Shown: positions 54,248 through 64,000 of the stretch, one piece after another
Layout: the number at the start of each line of letters is the position of its first letter
Numbering within the stretch: position 1 is the first letter of the stretch
The notes under the pieces: generated by a model
Database searches by the model: none
What the model was told of the DNA's origin: nothing
The model's input: only the letters and a program-made list of their open reading frames with translations
Program-made: the position numbers and the translations under genes
Assembly: GCF_009371985.2 (NCBI RefSeq)
Contig: NZ_VIKU02000002.1
Span: forward strand, 124,001 to 188,000
Length of the DNA stretch: 64,000 bases
Source: Pelagihabitans pacificus
GTDB taxonomy: Bacteria; Bacteroidota; Bacteroidia; Flavobacteriales; Flavobacteriaceae
Direction of reading: 5' to 3'

Positions 54248-55024
54248 ATGAAAACGCTGTTATTCTCCTTTACCTTGCTCCTATTTTTTTCCAAAGCGGT
54301 ATTGTCACAGGGTACCGCCCGTGAGTACTACCAACTTAAAATCTATTCTTTTGAAACCGAGGAACAGGTGCAAACCACTGATGCCTATCTTGAAAATGCT
54401 TACCTGCCTGCTTTAAAGCGAATGGGGATCGGTCCGGTCGGTGTCTTTAAACCGAGGCCTACGGATTCCGTTGCTCCTAAAAAGACCTATGTGCTCATCC
54501 CTTTCGATACCTTGGATGAACTTTCCGAACTGGAAAACCAATTATTGAAAGATATGGCGTATTCGTCCTCGGGAAAAGACTATTTGGAAGCTCCTCATGA
54601 TCGTCCCCCTTATCATAGAATAGAAGGTATTATTCTAAAGGCCTTTGTCGACATGCCCGAAATGGAGGCCTCCAAACTCAGCGGACCGAGGGAGGATAGG
54701 GTGTATGAACTACGCAGTTATGAATCGGCCACCGAGGCCATCTACAGGAACAAAGTGGATATGTTCAACGCCGGGGGGGAAATCAAGCTTTTTGAAAAAC
54801 TAGGGTTCAACGCAGTGTTCTATGCAGAAGTCGTTTCCGGTTGCAAGATGCCGAATTTAATGTATATGACCACCCATGCCAACAAAGAAAGTCGGGATGC
54901 CAATTGGAAGTCATTTGTCGACGCTCCCGAGTGGAATACGCTTAAAGCGATGCCCAAATACCAGAACAATGTATCGCATATTGATATTTTTTTGCTATAT
55001 CCAACGGCCTATTCGGATTACTGA
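54248..55024 (+). CDS. NIPSNAP family exported protein
   Basis: The 258-residue protein has an N-terminal signal peptide (MKTLLFSFTLLLFFSKAVLSQ) and two NIPSNAP-like ferredoxin folds: REYYQLKIYSFETEEQ...YLPALKRMGIGPVGVFKP, then RVYELRSYESATEAIYRNKVDMFN. The second copy ends with EWNTLKAMPKYQNNVSHIDIFLLYP. NIPSNAP-type proteins are often found with carbohydrate or periplasmic enzymes, but a mechanism is not established. The end overlaps the convergent small gene by seven bases. Confidence 0.92.
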   Translation: MKTLLFSFTLLLFFSKAVLSQGTAREYYQLKIYSFETEEQVQTTDAYLENAYLPALKRMGIGPVGVFKPRPTDSVAPKKTYVLIPFDTLDELSELENQLLKDMAYSSSGKDYLEAPHDRPPYHRIEGIILKAFVDMPEMEASKLSGPREDRVYELRSYESATEAIYRNKVDMFNAGGEIKLFEKLGFNAVFYAEVVSGCKMPNLMYMTTHANKESRDANWKSFVDAPEWNTLKAMPKYQNNVSHIDIFLLYPTAYSDY

Positions 55025-55326
55025 TTTCCCAATACATCCTCAAAAATCTGCCGATGCTCTTCGTCCAAGCTTATTTTGGGAAATGGCCTTCCCGCCCTTC
55101 GGTACCAATAGCCGGCGTTGAACCCGTCCCCTTCTTTTCGATGTAAATAGGCATGTATCCAACTTCCCAAATCGCTGTATATCTCCTGGGCAATATTATG
55201 GGAGGCCCCCCAATCACCCTTGGCATCGTACCAAAGGGCCTTCAGGGCTTCCGGCCATGTTGGTCTTGGCCTATCGAACCCTAATGAATCTTGAAAAGCA
55301 CCGTAATCCGTAAGCTCCTTGTCCAT
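55018..55326 (-). CDS. Conserved small soluble protein, function unknown
   Basis: The 102-residue protein has no signal and is Trp/Tyr-rich (RPTWPEALKALWYDAKGDWGASHNIAQEI, DLGSWIHAYLHRKEGDGFNAGYWYRRAGRPFP). The His/Trp/Tyr pattern suggests a conserved small globular protein; I recognise only a hypothetical family of Bacteroidota. It sits between NIPSNAP (convergent, 7-base overlap) and the M23 peptidase (same strand, 18 bases away). Confidence 0.78.
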   Translation of the reverse strand: MDKELTDYGAFQDSLGFDRPRPTWPEALKALWYDAKGDWGASHNIAQEIYSDLGSWIHAYLHRKEGDGFNAGYWYRRAGRPFPKISLDEEHRQIFEDVLGNQ

Positions 55327-55344
55327 ATTGTTTCAATTATTTGT

Positions 55345-55923
55345 TTATCGTAGCCAACAATCCGGATTTAAGTAGAACATCCGCTTCCACCCTTGCACCG
55401 CTTCATCGTCGTATAGATGTGGATAGGGAAAGGGTGAAGTAATCGCATAATGTAAGTGGGGCGGTTTCCCTTTGGCATTTCCGGTATCACCGACGGCACC
55501 AATAACCTCCCCTCTTTTTAGGGGTTTGAAGACGAAGGTCTTTACCTCTTCTAAATGGGCATAATAATGAAAACGCCATTTGGGACCCAAGACCATCACC
55601 GACTTCCCACCTTTTCCCCCTTCATGGGTATACACGACGATTCCGTACGTCGAAGAAATTACGTCGGTATCGCGATCGGCAAAAATATCGATTCCCTTAT
55701 GGGTAATGGAACTCCCCCATGGGTAGGCCCAAAACGATTTTTCGTCCCAGCTCTTGGTCGTGGCACCCTTGACCGGAACAATCATATGCTGTGGGATTAA
55801 AAAGCCAATAGCCAAAATTAATACAGGCACCCAAAACCATTTGCGAAAAGAGCGGTTTCGGATGATGAACGCAAAGGTGGTCAACAAGGCGAACCAAAAA
55901 CGACGGGTGGTGTTGGTGATCAT
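55345..55923 (-). CDS. M23 family metallopeptidase (membrane-anchored)
   Basis: The 192-residue protein has an N-terminal TM helix (about 31-47), then an M23/LytM domain. Zinc ligands are visible as His and Asp in ITHKGIDIFADRD and His in PPHLHYAIT; the YYAHLEE block is also conserved. Enzymes of this type cut peptidoglycan cross-links, or serve as non-catalytic activators. The domain looks complete. It is 12 bases after ligA on the same strand. Confidence 0.9.
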   Translation of the reverse strand: MITNTTRRFWFALLTTFAFIIRNRSFRKWFWVPVLILAIGFLIPQHMIVPVKGATTKSWDEKSFWAYPWGSSITHKGIDIFADRDTDVISSTYGIVVYTHEGGKGGKSVMVLGPKWRFHYYAHLEEVKTFVFKPLKRGEVIGAVGDTGNAKGKPPHLHYAITSPFPYPHLYDDEAVQGWKRMFYLNPDCWLR

Positions 55924-55935
55924 ACCGAAACCGAT

Positions 55936-58085
<2,150 letters not shown>

Positions 58086-58667
58086 CTAAACCTGGTCTTT
58101 TTGTATCCATTTGGGTAAAGGCAGGGGCTTGTACTCCTCCATTTGTTGCAATAGTCCGTCTACGGAATCGTCGACCAGGAGCATCCTATAATTTTCCTGT
58201 TTTAGGAAACCTTGATTCACCATTTTCCGCAGCATGGCCAGCAGGTCGTCGTAGAAGCCATTGGTATTCAGGATCCCAATCGGTTTTTGATGTAGTCCCA
58301 ACTGGGCCCATGTAATCATTTCAAATAGTTCTTCCAAGGTGCCATAGCCACCGGGAAGGGTGATGATTCCGTCTGACAGTTCGTGCATCCTTAACTTGCG
58401 TTCATGCATGTTTTCAGTGATGATCAGTTCGGTTAGTCCAGGATGGTATACTTCCTTCATCATTAAAAAATCAGGGATTACCCCGATTACCTTGCCATTG
58501 CCATTCAAAGCGCCTTGTGCCACTTTGCCCATGACCCCGATAAACGCTGCACCGTATACCAAGGTGATGTCCCTTTTTGCCAAGGTTTCCCCCAAGAGCA
58601 CGGCATTCTCCAAAACTACCGGGTCATTGCCTTCACTGCTTCCACAAAATACGACGATGCTTTCCAT
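58086..58667 (-). CDS. LOG family protein (TIGR00730-type Rossmann fold)
   Basis: The 193-residue protein has the LOG motif PGGYGTLEELFE, the N-terminal VFCGSSEGNDP and VYGAAFIGVMG blocks, and ITWAQLGLHQKPIGILN. LOG proteins are cytokinin riboside 5'-monophosphate phosphoribohydrolases or related nucleotide hydrolases; the family is often mislabelled lysine decarboxylase. Its biological role in this bacterium is not evident. Confidence 0.92.
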   Translation of the reverse strand: MESIVVFCGSSEGNDPVVLENAVLLGETLAKRDITLVYGAAFIGVMGKVAQGALNGNGKVIGVIPDFLMMKEVYHPGLTELIITENMHERKLRMHELSDGIITLPGGYGTLEELFEMITWAQLGLHQKPIGILNTNGFYDDLLAMLRKMVNQGFLKQENYRMLLVDDSVDGLLQQMEEYKPLPLPKWIQKDQV

Positions 58668-58744
58668 GACATTTGTTTTACTGTTCAGCGAAAATGGGGA
58701 AACCAGGGACCCATCGCTCGGACTTCTTGCTAATTTCTTTTTGC

Positions 58745-59668
58745 TTACGTAGCTACAAGGTGTCCTTTTACCATCCGCTCGTTACCAAATAAATCTGTTC
58801 GGACTTCAATATCAGTAAAATTATGGTCTTCTAAAAGTTGTCTCGTCTCTTTTGCCAAATATTGATTGATTTCGAGATACAAGCGTCCTTCCGGTTTTAA
58901 ATTTTCCAAGGCAAAATGAACAATTCGCTTGTAAAACACCAAAGGGTTGTCATCGGAAACGAACAATGCCAAATCAGGTTCGTGCTCCAAAACGTTTTGA
59001 TGCATGTGTTTTTTCTCCAACTCACGAACATAGGGCGGGTTCGACACGATAATATCAAATTTCTCACCTAAAGAATCCAGCGTTAGGATATCGGCTTGGG
59101 TCAACTTGATGTCCGCCTGATGCCTTAATGCGTTTTGTGTGGCTACCTCCAAAGCTGCTTCGGAAACATCAAGGGCATGAACTTCTGCCTCCGGTAGCTG
59201 TTTTGCCAAGGAAATCGCGATACAACCACTTCCGGTGCCAATGTCCAGAATCACCGTTCCGGAGCGATGATCGCCCCGACTGCCATCGGATATCGAACTC
59301 CGGGTTTTTTCCCTATCTTGGACTTGAAAGTCCGGTGGACTAATTTCTTCAACGACCCACCGTACCAACTCCTCGGTTTCCGGTCTTGGAATGAGCACGT
59401 TTTCGTTTACGTGAAAGTCCAATCCCATAAAATGACTTTGCCCAATGATATACTGCACGGGCCTATTCAGCTTTAGTTCCGACAAGGCCTCGAATAGTGG
59501 CTGCTCCTCTTCTTTGGTTAGGACAAGTTTGGGCCGTAGGGCAAGCATAAAACGCTCCACTCCCAAATAATGTCCTGTGAGCAGATAAAAAAAACCATCC
59601 ACTTCTTCCTTCGGGTAGAGCGAATCCAATTCTTTATGAAAAATGGTCTTGATTTCCTTAAGTAACAT
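58745..59668 (-). CDS. prmC: Peptide chain release factor N5-glutamine methyltransferase
   Basis: The 307-residue protein has PrmC structure: an N-terminal helical domain, the LIPRPETEELV block, SAM motif ILDIGTGSGCIAISLAK, and catalytic NPPY (SNPPYV). It methylates the GGQ glutamine of release factors RF1/RF2. An unusual insert of ~29 residues (about 110-138, coded by 59257-59341) lies between the LVRWVVEEI helix and the SAM motif; common homologues have a short linker there. The DNA of the insert is rich in palindromes. Confidence 0.94.
   Translation of the reverse strand: MLLKEIKTIFHKELDSLYPKEEVDGFFYLLTGHYLGVERFMLALRPKLVLTKEEEQPLFEALSELKLNRPVQYIIGQSHFMGLDFHVNENVLIPRPETEELVRWVVEEISPPDFQVQDREKTRSSISDGSRGDHRSGTVILDIGTGSGCIAISLAKQLPEAEVHALDVSEAALEVATQNALRHQADIKLTQADILTLDSLGEKFDIIVSNPPYVRELEKKHMHQNVLEHEPDLALFVSDDNPLVFYKRIVHFALENLKPEGRLYLEINQYLAKETRQLLEDHNFTDIEVRTDLFGNERMVKGHLVAT
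59259..59340. repeat. Nested palindromic element inside prmC
   Basis: CCGGAG (59259-59264) pairs with CTCCGG (59298-59303) and encloses two smaller stems: GCGATgATCGC (59264-59274) and CCGA...TCGG (59276-59279 / 59286-59289). After a T6 run come GGACTT-GA-AAGTCC (59320-59333) and GTCCggtGGAC (59330-59340). The region is read in frame as extra linker in PrmC. Confidence 0.55.
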
Positions 59669-59763
59669 GCTTTTAAATGCCTTTCTTGTTCGGGAAAACT
59701 TTCAAAACAAACGAACTACTTACCTTGGTTGTTTTGATGTGGAACCAATACTTTTTATTATCC

Positions 59764-59771
59764 TATTTTTG
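59764..59771 (+). promoter_or_regulatory. -7 box of the ribD operon
   Basis: TATTTTTG is a perfect TAnnTTTG about 54 bases before the ribD ATG. The nearest TTG is 27 bases upstream, longer than usual. Confidence 0.4.
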
Positions 59772-59824
59772 CGGTGTGAAGATACTCGAAATACGCCCAA
59801 TCCTAAAATTTGACACACCACAAA

Positions 59825-60886
59825 ATGTCCGTTAGTACCTCCCACGAAAAATACATGCGGCGATGTATCGAAATCGCCAAAAATGGGTTGGGAACCAGCG
59901 CTCCAAATCCCATGGTGGGCGCTGTTATCGTGAACGGGGAACGGATCATCGGGGAAGGATTTACAAGTCCTTATGGAGGACCACATGCGGAAGTCAATGC
60001 CATTCAATCCGTTAAGGAGGGTTCCCTTTTATCCTCGAGCACCCTGTATGTGACCTTAGAACCTTGTTCCCATTTTGGAAAAACCCCGCCCTGTGCAGAT
60101 CTCATTGTGAATAGCAGGATTCCGAAAGTGGTAGTCGGACTTATGGACCCTAACCCGAAAGTAGCCGGAAAGGGAATTCAACGATTAAGGGATAGCGAAT
60201 GCCAGGTGACCGTTGGGGTATTGGAAACCGAATGTCGGGAACATCACAAACGTTTCTTGACCTTCCATGAAAAAAAAAGGCCCCTTATCATTTTAAAATG
60301 GGCAATGACCGCTGATGGTTTTATTGCTCCTGAATCAAAGAAAAGAACCCAGGCGCCACAACCTTATTGGATTACCAATCCAAGCTCACGACAACTGGTA
60401 CATCAATGGCGAAGCGAAGAACAGGCAATCTTGGTGGGTACCAACACCGTTCTACAGGATAATCCCCGACTCGACATAAGACAGTGGACCGGTAAAAACC
60501 CTATGAGGGTTATATTGGACCAGGATTTGAAAATTGATGGTAACTTTCACGTTTTGGATGGCAACATTCCCACTTTGGTATTGACAGCCATTGCCGATTC
60601 CTCCAAATACATCAATGGAATCAATTATGAGTTATTGGATTTTTCAAAGGAAATTGCCCCGCAAATATGTGACGTACTGCATCGGTACGAAATCAATAGC
60701 GTCCTAATCGAAGGCGGCACACAGACATTGACCACTTTTATCAAAGCAGGACTATGGGACGAGGCAAGGGTGTTTACGGGAAAATCCCGATTTACAAAGG
60801 GCATCGAGGGGCCAAGTTTAAAGGCAACTCTACTTAATTCGATAAGAATAGACACCGATATTCTAAACCTGTATGGCAATGACTAA
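59825..60886 (+). CDS. ribD: Bifunctional riboflavin biosynthesis protein RibD
   Basis: The 353-residue protein starts at 59825. The N-terminal deaminase has the zinc motif HAEVNAI and PCSHFGKTPPCADLI. The C-terminal reductase has RPLIILKWAMTADGFIA, ILVGTNTVLQDNP and IEGGTQTLTTFI. It performs the second and third steps of riboflavin synthesis. No FMN riboswitch aptamer is seen in the ~55-base leader. The end overlaps the HAD gene by 8-14 bases, so the genes are co-transcribed. Confidence 0.96.
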   Translation: MSVSTSHEKYMRRCIEIAKNGLGTSAPNPMVGAVIVNGERIIGEGFTSPYGGPHAEVNAIQSVKEGSLLSSSTLYVTLEPCSHFGKTPPCADLIVNSRIPKVVVGLMDPNPKVAGKGIQRLRDSECQVTVGVLETECREHHKRFLTFHEKKRPLIILKWAMTADGFIAPESKKRTQAPQPYWITNPSSRQLVHQWRSEEQAILVGTNTVLQDNPRLDIRQWTGKNPMRVILDQDLKIDGNFHVLDGNIPTLVLTAIADSSKYINGINYELLDFSKEIAPQICDVLHRYEINSVLIEGGTQTLTTFIKAGLWDEARVFTGKSRFTKGIEGPSLKATLLNSIRIDTDILNLYGND

Positions 60887-61484
60887 AAACATCATTTTCG
60901 ACTTCGGCGATATCTTCATCAACCTCGACAAGCAGGTTATCTTTCGTGAAATAGGATCCTTTGGAGGTGTACCTACATTGACACCGGAACTGATAGCGGT
61001 GAACAATAGTTTCGAGGTAGGCGGTATTTCTCCTGATCAGTTCGTTGAACAACTGGCAGTGATTTACCCAAAAGCCAGTCCTGAACAAATTAAAGATATC
61101 TGGAACTCGATGTTACTGGATTTCCCGGACTATCGCCTGGAGTTTATAGAGAACTTGGCCAACGAGGGAACATATCGGCTATTCTTATTGAGTAATACCA
61201 ATGCGCTACATATTCCCCATGTCGAGAAAATAATGGGCTCCGAAAAATTCAATCGTTTCAAAAACAGCTTTGAACAATTCTATCTGTCCCATGAAATAAA
61301 CCTTCGAAAACCTGATGCCGAAGTTTTTGAATTTGTGATAGGGCAAAATAATCTAAGTCCCTCAGAAACCCTATTTATAGATGATTCCAAGGAAAATACC
61401 GATGCCGCCGCCCTAATGGGAATTAGGTGCTGGAACCTGCAAGTAGGCAAGGAAGACATCATACAGCTTAAAAACAGACTATAA
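60873..61484 (+). CDS. HAD superfamily hydrolase
   Basis: The 203-residue protein starts at 60873 (or 60879, which overlaps the ribD stop). HAD motif I is FDFGDIFINLDK (D-F-G-D in place of DxDx), motif II SNTN, and the C-terminal RKPDAEVFEF and FIDDSKENTDAA carry the Lys and acidic pair. It resembles phosphatases of the YihX/alpha-D-glucose-1-phosphatase group; location right after ribD makes a nucleotide or flavin-precursor phosphatase thinkable, but this is only inference. Confidence 0.92.
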   Translation: MAMTKNIIFDFGDIFINLDKQVIFREIGSFGGVPTLTPELIAVNNSFEVGGISPDQFVEQLAVIYPKASPEQIKDIWNSMLLDFPDYRLEFIENLANEGTYRLFLLSNTNALHIPHVEKIMGSEKFNRFKNSFEQFYLSHEINLRKPDAEVFEFVIGQNNLSPSETLFIDDSKENTDAAALMGIRCWNLQVGKEDIIQLKNRL

Positions 61485-61485
61485 G

Positions 61486-62349
61486 ATGCTAGACCTTGCC
61501 CTGAGTGTTCTCTTTTCAAGTCTTATTTTTGTCATTTTCAAGCTCTTCAAGGTTTATAAAATTGAAACCTTGTATGCCATTATTACGAATTATGTGGTGG
61601 CATGCGTGGTGGGACTACTGTTTTACAATGGGGAACTATCGGTGGTGGAAGTTCTGGGAAAGCCGTGGTTTCCGGGTACCTTGTTGTTGGGTTTTTTGTT
61701 CATTGCCGTGTTTAATCTAATGGCCGCTACTGCACAGAAAGTCGGGGTTTCGGTAGCCTCTGTTGCTACCAAGATGTCGCTCGTAATCCCAGTGCTCTTC
61801 GGGGTACTTGTCTACAAGGAAGCATTAGGTCCTTGGAAGATTGTAGGGGTCCTATTGGCGTTGGCGGCGGTGTATTTTGCCTCGGTCAAACCGCGGCCCG
61901 TAGACTTTAAAAATACATCCTTGTTTTTGCCTTTGCTTGTTTTTTTAGGCTCTGGACTCATTGATACCAGTATCAAATATGTCCAGGAAGTCTATATTGA
62001 AGAGCGTGAGTTTTCCTTATTTTCCGCCACCGTCTTTGCATCGGCCGCATTAATGGGAATTCTGTTTGTTCTGCTCAGATCGTACAGAACTCCCATACGA
62101 ATGAATCTTCGCAATGCTCTGGGCGGGGTAGCCCTGGGGGTTCCCAATTACTTTTCCATTTACTTTCTATTGCGCGCTTTACAGAACCAAGAACTCAACA
62201 GTGCATCGGTCTTCACCATTAACAACGTTGCCATTGTGATGTTTTCCACTCTATTGGGAATTTTGTTGTTCAAGGAACACCTAAGCGTAAAGAATTGGAG
62301 TGGCATCGCTTTGGCGATAGTGAGTATTGTCTTAGTCGCTTTGTTTTAA
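61486..62349 (+). CDS. EamA/DMT superfamily transporter
   Basis: The 287-residue integral membrane protein has about ten hydrophobic segments in two EamA-like halves (TAQKVGVSVASVATKMSLVIPVLFGVLVYKEALG; NNVAIVMFSTLLGILLFKEHLS). Members export amino acids, nucleotide sugars or other metabolites. The start is one base after the HAD stop, and the stop overlaps the YigZ start (TAATG), so it belongs to the ribD operon. Confidence 0.9.
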   Translation: MLDLALSVLFSSLIFVIFKLFKVYKIETLYAIITNYVVACVVGLLFYNGELSVVEVLGKPWFPGTLLLGFLFIAVFNLMAATAQKVGVSVASVATKMSLVIPVLFGVLVYKEALGPWKIVGVLLALAAVYFASVKPRPVDFKNTSLFLPLLVFLGSGLIDTSIKYVQEVYIEEREFSLFSATVFASAALMGILFVLLRSYRTPIRMNLRNALGGVALGVPNYFSIYFLLRALQNQELNSASVFTINNVAIVMFSTLLGILLFKEHLSVKNWSGIALAIVSIVLVALF

Positions 62350-62960
62350 TGGAAGGGCTAACGGATACATACAAGACCTTGGACGGACCCTCTCCGGAAG
62401 TGCTGTACAAAAATAAAAAAAGCAAATTCTACGGGTATGCCTTCCCTATTACTGATGAGACCGAAGTGAAACCGATTATCACCTCCTTAAGAAGGAAGCA
62501 TCCAGCTGCGAACCATGTTTGTTACGCATGGCGATTAGGGGTCGCCAACAGCAGCTATCGGGCGAACGATGATGGCGAGCCAAAAAATTCCGCAGGGATT
62601 CCCATCTACGGACAACTACAGTCTTTCGGGGTAACCAATTTAATAGTAGCCGTCGCCAGGGTTTTTGGGGGCACTAAGTTGGGTGTTAACGGACTTATTA
62701 CTTCTTATCGCGCTGCGGCGCAAATGGCCTTGGAGGCCTCCCACTTGGTAGAAAAGGTGCTTCAAACCACATTTGTGCTCGCTTTTGACTATCCTCTGAT
62801 GGATGTGGTCATGCGACTTATCAAACAGCATCACCTTGAGGTTGTTTCACAACGTTTGGAGCTGGGCTGCGAATTGGTGGTTGCCGTGAGAAAAGACCAT
62901 AGCCAAAAAATCATGGGGAAATTCAAGATGATTTATGGGGTTCGGATAAAGGAGTTTTGA
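62349..62960 (+). CDS. YigZ/IMPACT family protein
   Basis: The 203-residue protein starts at 62349, overlapping the transporter stop. Family motifs: KSKFYGYAFPI, HPAANHVCYAWRLG, DDGEPKNSAGIPI, and VARVFGGTKLGVNGLITSYR. It has the N-terminal UPF0029 (IMPACT) fold and a C-terminal ferredoxin-like domain. YigZ is proposed to affect translation or small-molecule binding; the exact role is not known. Confidence 0.93.
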   Translation: MEGLTDTYKTLDGPSPEVLYKNKKSKFYGYAFPITDETEVKPIITSLRRKHPAANHVCYAWRLGVANSSYRANDDGEPKNSAGIPIYGQLQSFGVTNLIVAVARVFGGTKLGVNGLITSYRAAAQMALEASHLVEKVLQTTFVLAFDYPLMDVVMRLIKQHHLEVVSQRLELGCELVVAVRKDHSQKIMGKFKMIYGVRIKEF

Positions 62961-62992
62961 GTTTCCCATACCTCTGGTACCTTTCAAGATCT

Positions 62993-63394
62993 TTACCCGG
63001 TACGAATTTTTTCCATCAAGTAATCGGGACATCTAATGGGGCGGTTGGTCTGTCGATCAATAAATGCCAAAACGGTGCGCGCCTCGACCAGAAGTTCGTT
63101 TTTTTCGTTATAGATTTCAAATTCAAATTCGATTTTTACAGTAGGTATTTTTATCAAACGGGTACGAACTCGAAGCAAGTCGTCGTACACCGCGGATTTT
63201 CTAAAATCGACATGTAAGGATATTACCGGAAGCATCACCCCCCTTTCCTCCATGCTCTTGTAAGAAATGCCAAACTGCCTTAACCACTCTACCCTGCCCA
63301 TCTCTAGATATTGCGCATAATTCCCATGGTATACCACTCCCATCTGGTCGGTTTCGGAATAGCGTACCCGAAAAGAAATTTCGTTAAAATCCAT
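62993..63394 (-). CDS. Acyl-CoA thioesterase (YbgC-like hotdog)
   Basis: The 133-residue protein has the YbgC/4HBT motif ETDQMGVVYHGNYAQYLEMGRVEWLRQFG with the catalytic-type Asp, and the strands ISLHVDFRKSAVYDDLLRVRTRL and VEARTVLAFID. It hydrolyses short acyl-CoA thioesters. It is convergent with YigZ (32 bases between stops) and divergent from dnaA. Confidence 0.93.
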   Translation of the reverse strand: MDFNEISFRVRYSETDQMGVVYHGNYAQYLEMGRVEWLRQFGISYKSMEERGVMLPVISLHVDFRKSAVYDDLLRVRTRLIKIPTVKIEFEFEIYNEKNELLVEARTVLAFIDRQTNRPIRCPDYLMEKIRTG

Positions 63395-63598
63395 ATTTTT
63401 TGGCTTAAAAAGTATATATTTAGAAATGTCCGAAGTGGCTCCGGAACATGGGAAAAAAAAAGCGTAAATTCAATAGCTTTTGATTTTTTTTTTAGATTTT
63501 TTGTTCACATATTTGTCCCACTTTGAAACCGAGGTTTGCTCCGACCTCTTTTCGACCTACTGATTAGAAACTAACCAACAAAATAAGAAAAGTTCAGA
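63395..63598. other. Intergenic region upstream of dnaA
   Basis: About 200 bases, with T-rich runs (63484-63494) and no sequence resembling a DnaA box (TTATCCACA or one mismatch). No clear promoter with both elements. CATATTTG at about 63508-63515 is one mismatch from the -7 box. Confidence 0.4.
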
Positions 63599-64000
63599 AT
63601 GAGTGTTACTGCAAATTCCGTATGGAACAATTGTTTGGCCTTTATCCAAGATAATATCCAACCGCAGGCATTCAAAACATGGTTTGAACCCATTAAACCA
63701 ATAAAACTTTCCGACAATGCTTTGAGCATTCAAGTTCCGAGTAAATTTTTTTACGAATGGCTCGAAGAGCACTACGTAAAATTGCTAAAGGTAGCCCTTA
63801 CCAAAGAATTGGGCGATACCGCCAAATTGGTGTACATTATCAAGATGGAAAATACATACGGGAACCGGGAGCCCTTTACCGAAAAAATACCAAGTTCGAA
63901 CAGGGGAAATATGACCGCTCAGGAAATGGATGTTCCGATTAAATCAAAAAATCCCGAGTTAAAGAATCCATTTGTGATTCCGGGAATCCGAAACATCAAA
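63599..64000 (+). CDS. dnaA: Chromosomal replication initiator DnaA (N-terminal part; 3' end outside window)
   Basis: The ATG at 63599-63601 opens a frame of 134 codons to the right edge with no stop. Residues 1-85 are DnaA domain I (VWNNCLAFIQDNIQPQAFKTWFEPIKPIKL, VPSKFFYEWLEEHYVKLLKVALTKEL). The linker domain II is Asn/Pro/Lys-rich. The AAA+ and DNA-binding domains are outside the window. DnaA starts replication at oriC. Confidence 0.95.
   Translation, partial: MSVTANSVWNNCLAFIQDNIQPQAFKTWFEPIKPIKLSDNALSIQVPSKFFYEWLEEHYVKLLKVALTKELGDTAKLVYIIKMENTYGNREPFTEKIPSSNRGNMTAQEMDVPIKSKNPELKNPFVIPGIRNIK

Noticed and set aside
58690-58744. Possible second copy of the prmC palindromic element between prmC and the LOG gene
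   Set aside because: It shares only short GGACC and TCGGACTT-type words with the prmC element; similarity is too weak to call a copy.
59772-59824. FMN riboswitch in the ribD leader
   Set aside because: The leader is only about 50 bases and lacks the conserved RFN-element core.

Overview
The window looks like chromosomal DNA of a marine-type Flavobacteriaceae member (Bacteroidota). Supporting signs are TAnnTTTG promoter boxes with few Shine-Dalgarno sites, many short lipoprotein signals, a PorP/SprF-type protein and a DUF4835 protein linked to type IX secretion, an RprXY-like two-component pair, YtxJ, and the block bamD-rpoZ-coaBC-DUF4835-recN-fabI. The window is gene-dense. No insertion sequence, prophage, CRISPR array, tRNA or rRNA is visible. 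The only stable RNA found is the small SRP RNA. Both ends cut through genes: a TlpA-like lipoprotein on the left and dnaA on the right.

Layout. 0-10 kb: partial thioredoxin lipoprotein, pheT, a fasciclin protein, a small membrane protein, a beta-propeller-like lipoprotein, an ABC-F ATPase and a second thioredoxin-fold lipoprotein that lacks the CXXC. 10-15 kb: transaldolase, short-chain dehydrogenase, SRP RNA, glutaminyl cyclase, thioesterase and a beta-helix lipoprotein. 15-20 kb: a signalling cluster containing a LytTR regulator with a degenerate receiver, an overlooked 56-residue acidic lipopeptide, a TPR sensor kinase, its response regulator and an unknown protein. 20-31 kb: glyA, fahA, ytxJ, clpB, a TetR regulator, a PorP/SprF-coiled-coil-SPOR protein, a phosphatase, smpB and pcm. 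31-39 kb: a mostly co-directional run of an oxidoreductase, 3-hydroxybutyryl-CoA dehydrogenase, DUF1015, a YggS-like protein, an exonuclease-GIY-YIG fusion, a Kv-like channel, miaA and gluconokinase. 39-51 kb: minus-strand blocks with RprXY-like genes, coaE, a YbbR protein, a glycosyltransferase, fabI, recN, DUF4835, coaBC, rpoZ, bamD and dapA. 51-64 kb: a split 5'-nucleotidase, an acetyltransferase, NIPSNAP, M23 peptidase, ligA, LOG, prmC, ribD, a HAD hydrolase, a DMT transporter, YigZ, a thioesterase and the start of dnaA.

Most genes are housekeeping: translation quality control (pheT, smpB, prmC, miaA), envelope assembly (bamD, ybbR-like, DUF4835), CoA synthesis (coaBC and coaE), DNA repair (recN, ligA, the UvrC-like fusion) and proteostasis (clpB, pcm). 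The most promising unexplained unit is 15.1-19.0 kb. A small exported acidic lipopeptide sits between a LytTR regulator and a kinase with a probable periplasmic TPR sensor. A direct repeat with 21-bp phasing, the geometry of LytTR operators, lies upstream of the peptide gene. A second notable signal is an ~80-bp run of nested palindromes read in frame as extra linker in PrmC.
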